Origin: UBA2965 sp036526135
GTDB taxonomy: Bacteria; Pseudomonadota; Gammaproteobacteria; Pseudomonadales; Azotimanducaceae
NCBI GenBank assembly: GCA_036526135.1
Contig: DATCZA010000005.1
Coordinates: 1 to 29,935 of the forward strand
Direction: 5' to 3'
Length of the DNA: 29,935 bases
The notes beneath the pieces are model-generated. The model was given only the letters and a program-made list of their open reading frames with translations, was not told the DNA's origin and did not search any database. Shown piece after piece: positions 23,566 through 29,935 of the stretch (position 1 is the stretch's first letter; every line of letters begins with the position of its first letter). Both the position numbers and the translations under genes were made by a program.

Positions 23566-24399
23566 CTAGGCTTCGTTCTCACGCCCGCGCACGACGCGCG
23601 CGCCCCTGCGCGGCCCCGCCGTCTCGGTGACCACCGTGCACTGGCCTTCGTTGTGATCGCCGTCGTAGTAGTAGACGACCACCCAGTCATCCGTCTTGCC
23701 GAGCTCGTGGGCCCTGGCCGTGTTGGAGAACAGCAGCGTCATGTGCCAGTCGTTGCGGTCGGTATGCAGCACGGGGAGCCAGGCCTTGTGGGACGGATTG
23801 AAACGGCGCGGGGCGATGGTGCGCAGCCGGCCGGCTGCGGCTTCGCGTCGATATTGCCCGTCGGCATCCAGTATGGCGGCGACACTCGGCGCCCTTGCCA
23901 GGGCGCGACGCGGCGGCCGCTTCAGCCGCTCTGCAAGCAGCGCTCTGATACTGGCCGCCCGGCTGGGGCCGATGCCGGGAACCGTCTGCAGACGACCGTC
24001 GTGGGCGGCCACTTCCAGCTCCTCCAGGGTGTCCACGTGCAGGGTGTCGTGAATGGCTGCCGCCAGGCGCGGGCCGACGCCGGGCAGGGAGTCGAACACC
24101 GTCTCCGGCTCCACGCTGCCGCGCAGCCGCTCGAGCTGGGGCAGCCTGCCGGTGCGCAGCAGGTTCTCGATGGCGGTCGCGATGCCTTCGCCGATGGAAG
24201 GCAGCGCCATCAACCCCTCGCGCCCCGAGCGCCGGTAGAGCGCATCCACCGGCTCGTCCAGGCCCTCCAAGGTCCGCGCCGCCCGCCGGTAGGCATTGAT
24301 ACGGAACGGGTTGGCGGCCTGATCCTCCAGTAGGCTGGCCATCTCCTTCAAAGAGCCGGCCACCCAGAGGTTCACGTCTTCACGGCTTGCCGTTTCCAC
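23566..24399 (-). CDS. Helix-hairpin-helix DNA-binding protein related to the PolX N-terminus
   Basis: A 277-residue protein. Residues 1-85 resemble the 8-kDa N-terminal domain of family X DNA polymerases (NPFRINAYRRAARTLEGL, then LPSIGEGIATAIENLL). Two more HhH motifs follow, LPGVGPRLAAAI (105-116) and VPGIGPSRAASI (140-151). The C-terminal part (about 195-262) is a conserved block with KAWLPVLHTDRNDWHMTLLF, ARAHELGKTDDWVVVYYYD and EGQCTVVTE. There is no polymerase palm with paired catalytic Asp and no PHP phosphoesterase domain. It is thus a stand-alone relative of PolX, likely a DNA-structure-binding protein. Start GTG 24399 has GGTGAAG 7-8 nt upstream. It diverges from hsp20 and ends at a terminator. 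Confidence 0.75.
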   Translation of the reverse strand: METASREDVNLWVAGSLKEMASLLEDQAANPFRINAYRRAARTLEGLDEPVDALYRRSGREGLMALPSIGEGIATAIENLLRTGRLPQLERLRGSVEPETVFDSLPGVGPRLAAAIHDTLHVDTLEELEVAAHDGRLQTVPGIGPSRAASIRALLAERLKRPPRRALARAPSVAAILDADGQYRREAAAGRLRTIAPRRFNPSHKAWLPVLHTDRNDWHMTLLFSNTARAHELGKTDDWVVVYYYDGDHNEGQCTVVTETAGPRRGARVVRGRENEA

Positions 24400-24476
24400 G
24401 GTAAGGCTTCACCCGTTGCAACTCCGGGCAATGTGACATGCCTGCCGGGCCCGCGTCATCAGGTATTTCACCTAGA

Positions 24477-24500
24477 CGGCGCGGTCGGCCGGCCGCGCCG
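24477..24500. promoter_or_regulatory. 24-bp near-perfect palindrome between the HhH gene and hsp20
   Basis: Positions 24477-24500 read as a palindrome in which 11 of 12 base pairs match; the two halves are CGGCGCGGTCGG and CCGGCCGCGCCG. The 214-bp gap 24400-24613 is the longest in the window. The palindrome is 77 bp from the leftward start (24399) and 113 bp from the hsp20 start (24614). There is no T-run on either side, so it is not a standard terminator. The sigma-32 boxes expected for a heat-shock gene were not found; GATAAT at 24579-24584 is a possible -10 without a matching -35. Confidence 0.4.
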
Positions 24501-24613
24501 AATCGCCGCCCGGTTCCCTCGAGAAAACCGGATCCGGGTAAGTATTTGTTCGGATACACGTGCCTTCCACAGCGGGCAGATAATCCCCCGTGGACTGATT
24601 GAGGAGATGTGAA

Positions 24614-25138
24614 ATGAGCGAGTCTCAGATTTCCGTGGAAAGCGCCAAGCCGGCAATAAGGGCCGAGCAGGCGGAACCTGCCGAGGAAAGTAAAGGGTTG
24701 GCAACGGCACCGCGCGAGCGCGACATGGAACGGCTCTTCGAGGATTTCTTCGACAAGCGCTGGCTGCGGCCGTGGAGCCGCGAGTGGCCTGGATTCGAAT
24801 CGATTCTGGAAAAGAAGGGCCCGAAGGTGGACGTGGTGGACCGCGAGCACGAGATCTTCGTCCGTGCCGAGCTGCCGGGAATGAGCAAAGACGACATCGA
24901 GGTGTCCGTCAGCGATGACAGCCTCAGCATCAAGGGCTCCTCACACAAGGAAGAGGAGACCGAGGAGGGTGACTATCATCGCCGCGAGATCTCCACGAGC
25001 TACGTCGCCCGCACCGTTTCGCTGCCGGCGCGGGTTCGGGGCGACGATGCCAAGGCGACGCTGCGCGACGGCATGCTGGAGGTCACGATTCCAAAGGCGG
25101 AGGACTCCAAGCGCCGTCGGGTCGAAGTCGAGTCGTAG
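24614..25138 (+). CDS. Small heat-shock protein, Hsp20/alpha-crystallin family
   Basis: A 174-residue chaperone that holds unfolding proteins without ATP. The N-terminal arm has a Glu/Ala-rich stretch and RDMERLFEDFFDKRWLRPW. The alpha-crystallin domain runs from about 70 to 162 (KVDVVDREHEIFVRAELPGM, then LSIKG, and the signature AKATLRDGMLEVTIPK). The tail has a VEV triplet near the end (170-172), reminiscent of the I-x-I assembly motif. ATG 24614 has GAGGAG 7 nt upstream. The ribonucleotide reductase reading frame begins within about 15 bp after the stop, so the two are probably co-transcribed. It is expected to be stress-induced, but no sigma-32 promoter is evident. Confidence 0.92.
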   Translation: MSESQISVESAKPAIRAEQAEPAEESKGLATAPRERDMERLFEDFFDKRWLRPWSREWPGFESILEKKGPKVDVVDREHEIFVRAELPGMSKDDIEVSVSDDSLSIKGSSHKEEETEEGDYHRREISTSYVARTVSLPARVRGDDAKATLRDGMLEVTIPKAEDSKRRRVEVES

Positions 25139-25152
25139 CCATCTCGGACCCT

Positions 25153-26907
25153 TTGCGGACCGACATCGCGCGGGAGGTCTGGGAGGCCCGCTACCGCTTC
25201 TATCGAAGCGGCGAGCCGGTCGATCAAACCATCGAGGATACGTGGCAGCGTGTCGCGGACACGATCGCTTCCCGGGAGCGGGAGCCGGGCCGTTGGGCTT
25301 CCGCTTACCGGGATCTGCTGGGTGATTTCTGCTTCCTTCCCGGGGGCCGGATCCTGGCTGGCGCTGGAACCGGGCGCCGGGTCACCCTTTGCAACTGCTT
25401 CGTCATGGGCACCATCGAAGACGCGATGGAGCTCATCTTCACCGCTCTGAAGGAAGGCGCGCTGACCATGCAGGCGGGCGGCGGGGTCGGCTACGACTTC
25501 TCCACCCTGCGCCCGGTGGGAACGCCCGCCCGGGAAACCGGCAACACGGCCTCCGGGCCGGTCTCGTTCATGCACATCTGGGACACCATGTGTGCCACCC
25601 TGTGCTCTACCGGAGCCCGCCGCGGCGCCATGATGGCGACCCTTCGCTGCGATCATCCCGACATCCATGCCTTCGTCGATGCCAAACGGGACCCCGACGC
25701 CCTGACCCATTTCAACTGCTCGGTCCTCGTTACCGATGCGTTCATGAACGCGTTGCGCGACGACGCCGAATGGCCCCTGGTCTTTCCCGCCCACCACCTG
25801 CCGACGGACCAGGGCACCGACATCATCCGGCGCGAATGGCCCGGGGAAGATGGAGCCGTCCCGTGCGCCGTGGTGCGCAGGGTCCGGGCGCGCGAGCTGT
25901 GGGAACAGATCATGCGGGCGACGTACGACTGCTCCGAGCCGGGGGTGCTGTTCATCGACCGCATCAACCACGAGAACAATCTGAGCTACTGCGAGCGCCT
26001 CTCGGCCACCAATCCCTGCGGCGAGGTCCCTCTGCCCGCCTACGGCGCCTGCGATCTCGGCAGCTTCAACCTCACGTCGTTCGTGCGAGACCCGTTCGCC
26101 GCGGGCGCCGCCTTCGACTTCGACGCCCTGCGCCGCCGAGTGCCCGAGGCCGTTCGCTTTCTCGATTCGGTCATAGACGTTTCCGGCTATCCGCTGCCGC
26201 AGCAGGCGGAGCAGGCGCGCGCCAGCCGCCGCATCGGCCTCGGCTTCACGGGTCTCGGCGACGCCCTGATCATGCTGGGCCTTCACTACGGGAGCGACGC
26301 CGCGCGCGAGCTGGCAGCGAAAGTCATGACGTGCATCCGACACGAAGCCTACGCGGCCAGCGTGGCGCTGGCCCGGGAAAAGGGGCCCTTTCCTTTGTTT
26401 CAGGCTGACGCGTACCTGCAATCGCCGGGCATCCAACGACTGCCCGAAAGTCTCCGCCGCGACATCGCCCGGGACGGGATCCGCAACAGCCACCTGACCG
26501 CCGTCGCGCCCACCGGAACCATCAGCCTGCTTGCGAACAACGTCTCCAGCGGCATCGAGCCCGTCTTCGCCGCCGAGTACCGGCGCGAGGTGCGCGGCGC
26601 CGATGGCACCTCCGCCGTTCGAACCGTCCGTGACTTCGCCTGCCAGCTGTGGCGCGACACCGGCAGGAGCGAGGCGCGGCCGCCGGCGTTCGTGAGCGCC
26701 GAAGCGCTCAAACCCGCCGATCATCTGGCCATGCAGGCGGCGGTCCAACCCCACGTGGATCACGCCATCTCAAAGACCGTCAACGTGCCCGCAGACTCGA
26801 GCTTCGAGGAGTTCGAGGAGATCTACGCCGAGGCGCACCGCCTGGGCCTGAAGGGGTGCACCACCTATCGGCCCGGCGGCTCCCGGGCGGCGGTGCTCAA
26901 GCATTGA
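25153..26907 (+). CDS. nrdJ: Adenosylcobalamin-dependent (class II) ribonucleotide reductase, short form
   Basis: A 584-residue reductase making deoxyribonucleotides. It has LCNCFVMG (Cys80/Cys82), GGGVGYDFSTLRP, thiyl-radical Cys289 in NPCGEVPLP (287-291), the partner Cys300 in GACDLGSFNL, and APTGTISLLANNVSSGIEP. These are class II features. There is no NrdB-type subunit nearby. It ends just after GCTTYRPGG, so the Cys-rich C-terminal tail that many class II enzymes use for re-reduction is absent. The start is uncertain. TTG 25153 has no ribosome site, and four codons upstream in frame an ATC gives I-SDPLRTDIAREVW, which looks like a normal N-terminus. Co-transcription with hsp20 is likely. 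Confidence 0.87.
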   Translation: MRTDIAREVWEARYRFYRSGEPVDQTIEDTWQRVADTIASREREPGRWASAYRDLLGDFCFLPGGRILAGAGTGRRVTLCNCFVMGTIEDAMELIFTALKEGALTMQAGGGVGYDFSTLRPVGTPARETGNTASGPVSFMHIWDTMCATLCSTGARRGAMMATLRCDHPDIHAFVDAKRDPDALTHFNCSVLVTDAFMNALRDDAEWPLVFPAHHLPTDQGTDIIRREWPGEDGAVPCAVVRRVRARELWEQIMRATYDCSEPGVLFIDRINHENNLSYCERLSATNPCGEVPLPAYGACDLGSFNLTSFVRDPFAAGAAFDFDALRRRVPEAVRFLDSVIDVSGYPLPQQAEQARASRRIGLGFTGLGDALIMLGLHYGSDAARELAAKVMTCIRHEAYAASVALAREKGPFPLFQADAYLQSPGIQRLPESLRRDIARDGIRNSHLTAVAPTGTISLLANNVSSGIEPVFAAEYRREVRGADGTSAVRTVRDFACQLWRDTGRSEARPPAFVSAEALKPADHLAMQAAVQPHVDHAISKTVNVPADSSFEEFEEIYAEAHRLGLKGCTTYRPGGSRAAVLKH

Positions 26908-26965
26908 ACCGAGGAGCGCGGACTGCTTAAAAAAATTCGAGCGCGCTTGCCGTCGATCCTGCCGT

Positions 26966-26971
26966 TACAAT
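26966..26971 (+). promoter_or_regulatory. Possible -10 box of the P450 gene
   Basis: TACAAT (five of six to consensus) lies in the 95-bp gap after nrdJ, following a local AT-rich tract (TTAAAAAAATT at about 26927-26937). If it is a -10, transcription begins near 26978 and the ATG at 26970 cannot be used, leaving ATG 27003. A TTGCCG at 26947 is too close (13 bp) to be a normal -35. Confidence 0.3.
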
Positions 26972-27002
26972 GACGGTTTGTGATCAGGCAGCGTGGACGA
27001 TC

Positions 27003-28346
27003 ATGGCCGAAGAAACCAGCAAGCACCCCACCCCGCCGAAAACCCAGCGGGAGTTCATGCAGAAGACCAATCGGGAGATGGCGGCCGAGTGGGCCATCGA
27101 CGTCGCTCAGGACCCCTACTCCCTGCCAATCGAATCGCTGAACCCGGCGCATCCGGCCCTGTTCGAGGCCAACGCCATGCTGCCCTACTTCGAGCGGTTG
27201 CGCGCGGAAGCGCCCGTGCATTACTGCGAGCACAGTCAGTTCGGCCCCTACTGGTCCATCACCCGGTTTGAGGACGTGAAGTACGTGGATACCCACGAGA
27301 AACTCTTCTCGTCGGACATACGCAACGGCGGGATCCGCCTGGGCCAGCAGCCGGACCCGGAGCCGGACCCCATGTTCCATCTGCCCATGTTCATCATGGA
27401 GGATCCGCCGAAGCACGACGAGCAGCGCAAAGTGATAGCACCCATGTTCACGGCGCGGCATCTGGCCGGGCTGGCGGATCTGATCCGTGAGCGTGCCGGC
27501 CGCATCCTGGACGGGCTGCCGGTGGGGGAGACCTTCAACTGGGTCCGCGAAGTTTCCGTGGAACTCACCGGGCAGATGCTCGCAACCCTCTTCGACGTCC
27601 CCCAGGAGGATCGCCACAAGCTCATACACTGGTCAGACACCGTCGAGCGCATCGGCGATCCGGACTACTTCGAGACCCCCGAGCAGGGCTTTCAGGAGCT
27701 GTGGAAGTGCTGGGAGTACTTCGATGCCGTCTGGAAGGAGCGCCAGGCCCAGAGCGAGCCGGGCAGCGATCTGATCTCCATGCTCGTTCACGGGGAATCC
27801 ACGAAGGACATGCCACCCAACGAGTACCTGGGCAACATCCTGCTGCTCATCGTCGGCGGCAACGACACCACCCGCAACTCCATCACCGGCGGCGTGCTTG
27901 CGCTGAACCAGAACCCGGCCGAGTACGAGAAGCTGCTCGCCGATCCCGGGCTGATACCGAACATGGTCCCGGAGATCATCCGCTGGCAGTCGCCAGTGGC
28001 CCACATGTGCCGGACGGCTCTGGAAGACACGGAAGTCGGCGGCAGGACCATCCGCAAGGGCGACAAGGTGGCCATGTGGTACCTCTCCGGTAACCGGGAC
28101 GAAGATGTCATCGACGATGCCAATCGCTTCATCATCGACCGGGCCAACGCGCGTCAGCACTTGTCCTTCGGCTTCGGCATCCACCGCTGCGTGGGCAACC
28201 GGCTCGGCGAGATGCAGCTGGGCATCATCTGGGAGGAGATACTCAAGCGCTTCGCCAGGGTAGAGGTGGTAGGCGAGCCTCAGTATCTCCGCTCGAGCTT
28301 CATCCGCGGCATTCGCGAGCTGCCCGTGCGCGTGCACCCGGCCTGA
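27003..28346 (+). CDS. Cytochrome P450, CYP153-like (alkane terminal hydroxylase family)
   Basis: A 447-residue soluble bacterial P450. It has the I-helix oxygen-binding motif GGNDTT (285-290), the ExxR motif EIIR (324-327) and the heme loop FGFGIHRCVG with ligand Cys396. The blocks MEDPPKHDEQRKVIAPMFT and HLSFGFGIHRCVGNRLGEMQL closely follow CYP153 proteins, which hydroxylate the terminal carbon of medium-chain alkanes or related aliphatics and need a ferredoxin and a ferredoxin reductase. Neither partner is adjacent; a plant-type ferredoxin-NADP reductase lies at 7306-8268 and no ferredoxin is in the window. ATG 27003 is preferred to 26970 because the latter overlaps a -10-like hexamer; both have weak ribosome sites. 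It converges on the glutathione transferase, 4 bp apart. Confidence 0.87.
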   Translation: MAEETSKHPTPPKTQREFMQKTNREMAAEWAIDVAQDPYSLPIESLNPAHPALFEANAMLPYFERLRAEAPVHYCEHSQFGPYWSITRFEDVKYVDTHEKLFSSDIRNGGIRLGQQPDPEPDPMFHLPMFIMEDPPKHDEQRKVIAPMFTARHLAGLADLIRERAGRILDGLPVGETFNWVREVSVELTGQMLATLFDVPQEDRHKLIHWSDTVERIGDPDYFETPEQGFQELWKCWEYFDAVWKERQAQSEPGSDLISMLVHGESTKDMPPNEYLGNILLLIVGGNDTTRNSITGGVLALNQNPAEYEKLLADPGLIPNMVPEIIRWQSPVAHMCRTALEDTEVGGRTIRKGDKVAMWYLSGNRDEDVIDDANRFIIDRANARQHLSFGFGIHRCVGNRLGEMQLGIIWEEILKRFARVEVVGEPQYLRSSFIRGIRELPVRVHPA

Positions 28347-28350
28347 TCGC

Positions 28351-29037
28351 TCAGGGCACGAAGTCCTCCGCGGGCATACGTGAAGCAACCTCTGCCAGCC
28401 GGTCTACGAAGCTCGGCCGGGCGAGCAGACGGTCGGCGTAGTCGGCCAGATTGGGCCAGCGACCACCGTCGATGGGCACCCGCGTTACCCTCATGCCCGC
28501 CAGCTGCGAAGCCAGGGCGATGTCGGCAATAGAGAAGCGGTCGCCCACCAGGAACGGCCGATCGCCGATGACGTCTTCGAGATAGGTGAAGATCGGCGGC
28601 AGGTCCTCGTGGTAGGCCTTGCGCGCCCGCTCGAGATCCGGCGGCTGCCCCCTTGCCGGGGCCGCCACCAGCGTGCGCAGCAGCCCGAACCCGATGCGCG
28701 CCGCGACCAGGGTGTCCGCGTACTCCTCGAACCACAACGCCCTTGCGTAGTCGTAAGCATCTGCCGGGTATAGGGGGCGCTCGGGATGTTTGCGCTCCAC
28801 GTAGGCACAGATGGCGGAGGAGTCCGCGATGGTGCCGGCGACCCCTTCGGCGGCGATGCTCCGATCCCGCATCACGGGAATGCGCCGGGCGGGGCTGAGA
28901 GCGACAAACCAGTCTGGCGGGTCGAAGACGTCGACCTCCTCCAGCTCCCACTCGAGGCCCTTTTCCTGCAGCGTGACCAGCACCTTGCGAACGAAGGGGG
29001 ATCCCAACGTTCCGTAGATGAGCAGATCGGCGGCCAT
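28351..29037 (-). CDS. Glutathione S-transferase family protein
   Basis: A 228-residue protein with both GST domains. The thioredoxin-like N-domain begins LLIYGTLGSPFVRKVLVTL, with candidate catalytic Ser13 before Pro14. The cis-Pro segment RRIPVMRD is at 51-58 and the glutathione-binding ADSSAI at 71-76. The all-helical C-domain contains FLVGDRFSIADIALASQL, the usual N-capping block. It is complete. ATG 29037 has GGGAAGGGAG 1-3 nt upstream, a tight but purine-rich ribosome site. Likely roles are conjugation of electrophiles such as epoxides, or a glutathione-dependent isomerisation or dehalogenation. It converges on the P450 and diverges from the small dimeric-barrel gene. Confidence 0.88.
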   Translation of the reverse strand: MAADLLIYGTLGSPFVRKVLVTLQEKGLEWELEEVDVFDPPDWFVALSPARRIPVMRDRSIAAEGVAGTIADSSAICAYVERKHPERPLYPADAYDYARALWFEEYADTLVAARIGFGLLRTLVAAPARGQPPDLERARKAYHEDLPPIFTYLEDVIGDRPFLVGDRFSIADIALASQLAGMRVTRVPIDGGRWPNLADYADRLLARPSFVDRLAEVASRMPAEDFVP

Positions 29038-29197
29038 TCTCCCTTCCCCGCTTCGTCCCGATGAGCAAAGAGTGGCCGCTGGACCGTGGTTGTGCAAGCG
29101 CTCGGCTGCGCTGGAACTTTCCGGGCCGCAAAGTTTAAGCTCGCCCTCCAGCGGGCGCGCATCCGCCCGATAATGACCATTCCAGGAGGGGACGACC

Positions 29198-29521
29198 ATG
29201 AAACACATCGTTGCGGTGCTCACCGAGCCCACCGAGGGCAAGGAAGACGAATTCAACGACTACTACGAGAACCTGCACCTGGACGAAGTGCTCGCAACGA
29301 CGGGGTGGAAATCGGCCCAGCGCTTCGTGCTCACCGACCAGATCGGGCAGAAGTGCCCGCTGCCGTACCTGGCCCTTTACGAGGTGGAGGCCGATGACGC
29401 CACCGAGATCATCCCGACCATGGACGAGACCCGGCCCCAGCGTCAGCAGAGCGATGCGCTGAATCGCCGGACGGCGGCGGCCTGGGTATTCAGCGAAACC
29501 GGGCCGAAGCATACGCGCTGA
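29198..29521 (+). CDS. Small EthD-like/dimeric alpha-beta barrel protein
   Basis: A 107-residue protein: MKHIVAVLTEPTEGKEDEF, then NDYYENLHLDEVLATTGWKS and YLALYEVEADDATEI. The pattern of a beta strand, then a YY-NLHLDEV-type helix, then a strand with LALYEVE, is that of the EthD/ferredoxin-like dimeric barrels, which include small enzymes and accessory proteins of degradation pathways. No catalytic residue can be assigned. The start has GGAGGGG 6 nt upstream. It diverges from the GST gene (160-bp gap with a GATAAT at 29169-29174 as a possible -10) and precedes the carbonic anhydrase on the same strand by 66 bp. Confidence 0.7.
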   Translation: MKHIVAVLTEPTEGKEDEFNDYYENLHLDEVLATTGWKSAQRFVLTDQIGQKCPLPYLALYEVEADDATEIIPTMDETRPQRQQSDALNRRTAAAWVFSETGPKHTR

Positions 29522-29587
29522 CAGCGCCGGGGCAGATCCCCGCAGGTCGTCCGACAACCATCACCAACGAAACGGGAGCGACATCCA

Positions 29588-29935
29588 ATGAGCGCCATCG
29601 ACGAGGTTCTAGATCGGAACACCGCATTTCAGGAAGGGTTTGCCGACGCGGGGCTGCAGCGCCCACCTGCCCGCCGCATCGCCATCGTGGCGTGCATGGA
29701 CGCACGGCTCGACCCCAAGGGCGCCCTGGGCTTGGCCCCCGGTGACGCCCACATCATCCGCAACGCGGGCGGGGTGATCACCGACGATGCGATCCGATCC
29801 CTGGTCGTCTCCCAGCGCAAGCTGGGCACCCGCGAGATCATGCTCATTCACCACACCGACTGCGGCATGCTCAACCTCGACGAGGCCGCGTTCGCCGATG
29901 AGATCACCCAGGAGACCGGGGACAAGCCCGATTTC
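29588..29935 (+). CDS. Beta-carbonic anhydrase (cut by the right edge)
   Basis: I read 116 codons in frame to the window end without a stop. The first metal motif is CMDAR (Cys36, Asp38, Arg40). The second is HHTDCG, giving His89 and Cys92 as ligands. Together with IIRNAGGVITDDAIRSLVVSQ these identify a beta-class carbonic anhydrase, which interconverts CO2 and bicarbonate with zinc. The spacing and the HHTDCG form resemble the short bacterial Rv1284-like group. ATG 29588 has GGGAGCG about 8 nt upstream. The remaining C-terminal part is outside the window. Co-transcription with the dimeric-barrel gene is possible. Confidence 0.9.
   Translation, partial: MSAIDEVLDRNTAFQEGFADAGLQRPPARRIAIVACMDARLDPKGALGLAPGDAHIIRNAGGVITDDAIRSLVVSQRKLGTREIMLIHHTDCGMLNLDEAAFADEITQETGDKPDF

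Noticed and set aside
25000..26763. Long open frame on the minus strand opposite hsp20 and nrdJ
   Set aside because: It is a GC-rich shadow of two well-conserved genes, with no recognisable domain and no ribosome site.
29075..29154. CCGCTGG and CCAGCGG inverted repeat in the GST/dimeric-barrel gap
   Set aside because: The arms are 66 bp apart and short; chance is likely in GC-rich sequence.

Overview
The window is GC-rich bacterial chromosome. It is tightly packed, with most gene gaps under 150 bp, several ATGA/TGATG stop-start overlaps, and G or C at most third codon positions. The gene set points to an aerobic proteobacterium, most likely gammaproteobacterial: several lipoproteins, a cysD-cysNC-DUF2061 sulfate-activation operon, glyoxalase II, a glutathione transferase, a CYP153-type P450 and a periplasmic PQQ dehydrogenase. 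This assignment is an inference from content. I saw no rRNA, tRNA, CRISPR array, insertion sequence or phage gene.

Left part (1-12.5 kb): a leftward run holds a PQQ/cytochrome c alcohol dehydrogenase lipoprotein, an alpha/beta hydrolase, a luciferase-like (LLM) flavin oxidoreductase and the start of a MaoC-type dehydratase. It diverges from a cytoplasmic molybdopterin oxidoreductase followed by an SDR. Next come a leftward pair (exported methyltransferase-like lipoprotein, then a plant-type ferredoxin-NADP reductase with ATGA overlap), a rightward class III CoA-transferase, and two similar epoxide-hydrolase-type enzymes transcribed away from each other.

Middle (12.5-21.5 kb): the leftward sulfate-activation operon runs cysD, cysN/C, DUF2061 membrane protein, and its CysD carries an unexplained N-terminal extension of about 200 residues. 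Beside it are two more LLM oxidoreductases, an MFS transporter with no canonical start upstream of its first conserved block, a second class III CoA-transferase, and a divergent MFE-2-like SDR.

Right part (21.5 kb to end): glyoxalase II, an M48 lipoprotein protease, a small DUF1496-like protein, a helix-hairpin-helix protein related to the PolX N-terminus, Hsp20, a short adenosylcobalamin-type ribonucleotide reductase, a CYP153-like P450, a glutathione transferase, a small dimeric-barrel protein, and a beta-carbonic anhydrase cut by the window edge.

Taken together, the catabolic genes (P450, PQQ and Mo dehydrogenases, epoxide hydrolases, CoA-transferases, SDRs, MaoC, LLM oxidoreductases, MFS) suggest oxidation of aliphatic or alicyclic compounds through epoxide, alcohol and acid stages to CoA thioesters. 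The substrate cannot be read from sequence. The observations most worth following up are the CysD extension, the missing start codon of the MFS gene (an ATC with a well-placed Shine-Dalgarno), the exported methyltransferase coupled to a cytosolic reductase, and several inverted repeats in divergent intergenic regions.
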